Positions 4,768 through 6,193 of a stretch of 6,193 nucleotides of DNA are shown one piece after another. Numbering within the stretch: position 1 is the first letter of the stretch; each line of letters opens with the position of its first letter. The translations under genes and the position numbers were made by a program. The stretch is taken from positions 1-6,193 of the forward strand of contig CAUBMI010000086.1 of assembly GCA_958436995.1 (NCBI GenBank), in the 5' to 3' direction. A model generated the notes under the pieces. It was not told the DNA's origin, made no database searches, and saw nothing but the letters and a program-made list of their open reading frames with translations. This stretch comes from an uncultured Collinsella sp. Lineage in GTDB: Bacteria > Actinomycetota > Coriobacteriia > Coriobacteriales > Coriobacteriaceae.

Positions 4768-5901
4768 GTGCCTATGAAGGATCTACTTTGTGACATATCG
4801 GCTTTTAGGTACTGGCGCTTGCCCCCTCAAGTCCTTGCTTTGTGTCCGCCGCTTCCACGACCGGAAGAAGACCGGCAGCGATATGACCTTGTCCGTAACC
4901 CGACGGCTAAGGTTGCGCTCGGCTTTCCGTTGTATACGTTGGTTCGAACGAGAAACAAGCGGACTTGCCCTGCCGGCATGAGGCAGCGGCTGTTTCTCGG
5001 TGAGCTCCCCAGGGAATCCGTGCTAGAAACGGAGCATGGGTTTTTGATTACGTCTCCTCTACTGACGGCATTCATCATGTTGCGGCATCTGACGGATCTT
5101 CAGCTTCTTTTGGTATTGGCGGAGATGTGCGGTTTGTTTGCGGTGTGTGCCCTGCCGGCGGCACTCGAGGCGGAGCTTTCGCGTGCAATTGATTCGGGCG
5201 CGATTCCGACAACTTCGGGCTGGACACGCTGTCCGTCCGAGGATGGCGTCGCTTCAGATTTATGGCGTCGCGACGCTTTGGTTTTGAGCGGAGACCTCGA
5301 CCGTTTTTGTTCAGATGTTTACGGGATGCGGTACGGCAAGCGATTTATGGCGGTGTCGCGTTTCGTTCCGCTGGGCGCCGCATCGCCCTTTGAGGTCGAG
5401 GCGTATTTGTTGTTTGCACTGCCGCGAACACTAGGGGGCGAAGGTTTTTGCGGCATAGAGCTCAATGTCGAAGTGAGGCTAGGTGCAAGTGCTCGAGCGA
5501 TTGTGGGAAAGTCCCGCGTCTTTATCGACCTGCTTCTGTCTTCGCCGGACGGAGCGCGACAGGTGGCCATTGAATGTCAGGGAAAGGCCTCGCACGGGCG
5601 CGCAGGGGACGGCTTGCGTGACGCTGACCGCATGACGGCCCTTCAGGCCATGGGCTACGATGTACTTCTCCTGACACACAGACAGATATTCGATGAGGAT
5701 AAATTCCGCGCGATCGTTAAGGCCGTATGCAGGATGCTCGATGCTGAATATCGTGATAAAAGTTCAGATGAGCAAAGGGCTGAGACATTACTCCGGTCCG
5801 AACTATTCGTTGACTGGACAAAATTGGGAGTAATCGACGGAAAGATGCCCGTTAGACACAAAACAGCTCGATCGTGGACGGCTGCGGTTCTAAGTGAGTA
5901 G
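4768..5901 (+). CDS. DUF559/Vsr-like predicted nuclease-fold protein with AbiEi-like middle region
   Basis: The 377-residue protein is not closely recognised, but its layout fits the common actinobacterial AbiEi-like plus DUF559 architecture. Residues about 45-125 contain a beta-rich segment and GFLITSPLLTAFIMLRHL (91-108), like the G-x-x-v-T-s-p-x-r-T core of AbiEi-type proteins. The C-terminal part (about 225-325) reads as a PD-(D/E)XK fold: Asp254 in VFIDLLL, Glu269-Cys-Gln271 in VAIECQGKASH, then RDADRMTALQAMGYDVLLLT (284-303). Gln271 stands where many relatives have Asp or Lys, so catalysis is uncertain. The start is GTG 4768, with ATG 4774 as an alternative; a stop codon lies just upstream and neither start has a clear ribosome binding site. 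No toxin partner is adjacent. The TAG stop lies within the right copy of the 119-bp element. It may be a defence, antitoxin-like or repair protein. Confidence 0.75.
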   Translation: MPMKDLLCDISAFRYWRLPPQVLALCPPLPRPEEDRQRYDLVRNPTAKVALGFPLYTLVRTRNKRTCPAGMRQRLFLGELPRESVLETEHGFLITSPLLTAFIMLRHLTDLQLLLVLAEMCGLFAVCALPAALEAELSRAIDSGAIPTTSGWTRCPSEDGVASDLWRRDALVLSGDLDRFCSDVYGMRYGKRFMAVSRFVPLGAASPFEVEAYLLFALPRTLGGEGFCGIELNVEVRLGASARAIVGKSRVFIDLLLSSPDGARQVAIECQGKASHGRAGDGLRDADRMTALQAMGYDVLLLTHRQIFDEDKFRAIVKAVCRMLDAEYRDKSSDEQRAETLLRSELFVDWTKLGVIDGKMPVRHKTARSWTAAVLSE

Positions 5902-6010
5902 ACTTTTGGCACTTTGGTGACCAGGCCGTTTTGTAACAAGGCATTTACCTGCGGCTTTATAAAGTGATATGGATGGCCTGCTCGGCAAGTTCAAAAAAGT
6001 CTACTCACTT
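5892..6010 (+). repeat. 119-bp palindromic element, right copy
   Basis: This copy has the same length and orientation as the one at 4471-4589 and identical 16-bp terminal stems (5892-5907 and 5995-6010), with 22 substitutions and no gaps. Changes keep plus-strand pairing: A-T at 4495/4565 becomes G-C at 5916/5986, and G-T at 4504/4556 becomes G-C at 5925/5977. The preceding gene's last codons and TAG stop fall in its first 10 bases, in a different frame from that used by pdxR in the left copy. TTTTT follows at 6013-6017, so this copy could work as a terminator for the upstream gene. Confidence 0.88.
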
Positions 6011-6078
6011 AGTTTTTGACGAGAAGCCGATGCCGAAGGCGGTCCTGTTTCAGGGCGTTAACAAGTTCGTGAGTCACG

Positions 6079-6107
6079 AAAAAGGCCCGAACCATGCGGT
6101 CCGGGCC
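6079..6107 (-). terminator. Intrinsic terminator of the right-edge gene
   Basis: On the minus strand GGCCCGGACC (6098-6107) pairs with GGTTCGGGCC (6084-6093) over 10 bp with one G-T, around a GCAT loop. TTTTT (6079-6083) follows at once. It lies 35 bases past the stop of the partial gene. The stem followed by a T-run is a classic intrinsic terminator. Confidence 0.88.
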
Positions 6108-6142
6108 TCATCGAGCTAGAGATTATCTCTCAGGCGGCTGGC

Positions 6143-6193
6143 TTAGCCAAAGTAGCGCTTGAGCAGACCGGCGAAAGCCTTGCCGTGGCGAGC
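6143..6193 (-). CDS. C-terminal 16 residues of a gene cut by the window edge
   Basis: Reading from the right edge on the minus strand, an open frame encodes ARHGKAFAGLLKRYFG and then stops with TAA at 6143-6145. GC-rich codons with C or G in third positions look coding, and the terminator just downstream supports a real gene end. The peptide is too short to assign a family, so no function is proposed. The gene converges on the nuclease-like gene. Confidence 0.6.
   Translation of the reverse strand, partial: ARHGKAFAGLLKRYFG

Noticed and set aside
4768..5901. Type IV toxin-antitoxin pair
   Set aside because: Only an AbiEi-like resemblance is seen in the middle of this protein; no nucleotidyltransferase-like toxin gene is adjacent.
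4471..6010. Composite transposon with a transposase between two insertion sequences
   Set aside because: The 119-bp elements carry no gene, the enclosed protein shows no transposase motifs, and no flanking target duplication of the whole unit was found.

Overview
The window looks like chromosomal DNA of a GC-rich actinobacterium. Class Coriobacteriia, and probably a Collinsella-like gut species, is the best fit. The basis is the GC-rich codon use, the glutamine-dependent PLP pathway (pdxS-pdxT) with a divergent MocR-type regulator, and the abundance of long intergenic foldback sequences. The genus is inferred from general knowledge and was not tested by any search.

Layout from left to right. 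(1) A short leader and a plus-strand gene (89-1000) encode a three-part protein: an acidic N-terminus, a MarR-like winged-helix core and an Arg-Gly-Gly tail with 20 RGG triplets. (2) A 395-bp convergent intergenic region (1001-1395) has no credible gene but holds four or five separate long inverted repeats, one of them a near-continuous 100-nt hairpin. (3) The minus-strand operon pdxS (2004-2894) then pdxT (1396-1983) makes pyridoxal 5'-phosphate from ribose 5-phosphate, glyceraldehyde 3-phosphate and glutamine. (4) A 145-bp divergent control region carries a direct repeat AAGGTCAG, a likely operator. (5) pdxR (3040-4476, plus) is a GntR/aminotransferase-fusion regulator expected to sense PLP and control pdxST and itself.

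(6) The right third holds a plus-strand gene (4768-5901) for a protein with an AbiEi-like middle and a DUF559/Vsr-like PD-(D/E)XK nuclease-type C-terminal domain. Two 119-bp copies of one palindromic element flank it in the same orientation. One copy (4471-4589) starts in the last sense codon of pdxR and the other (5892-6010) overlaps the end of the nuclease-like gene; each supplies its upstream gene's stop codon. The copies are about 82% identical with no gaps. Their differences preserve base pairing of the plus strand, with compensatory changes and G-T but no A-C pairs, so they look like a conserved structured sequence rather than a chance palindrome. (7) The right edge holds the last 16 codons of a minus-strand gene and its intrinsic terminator.

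The pyridoxal block is ordinary and well understood. The accessory interest lies in the covarying 119-bp elements around the nuclease-like gene, the MarR-RGG fusion, and the hairpin-dense convergent region.
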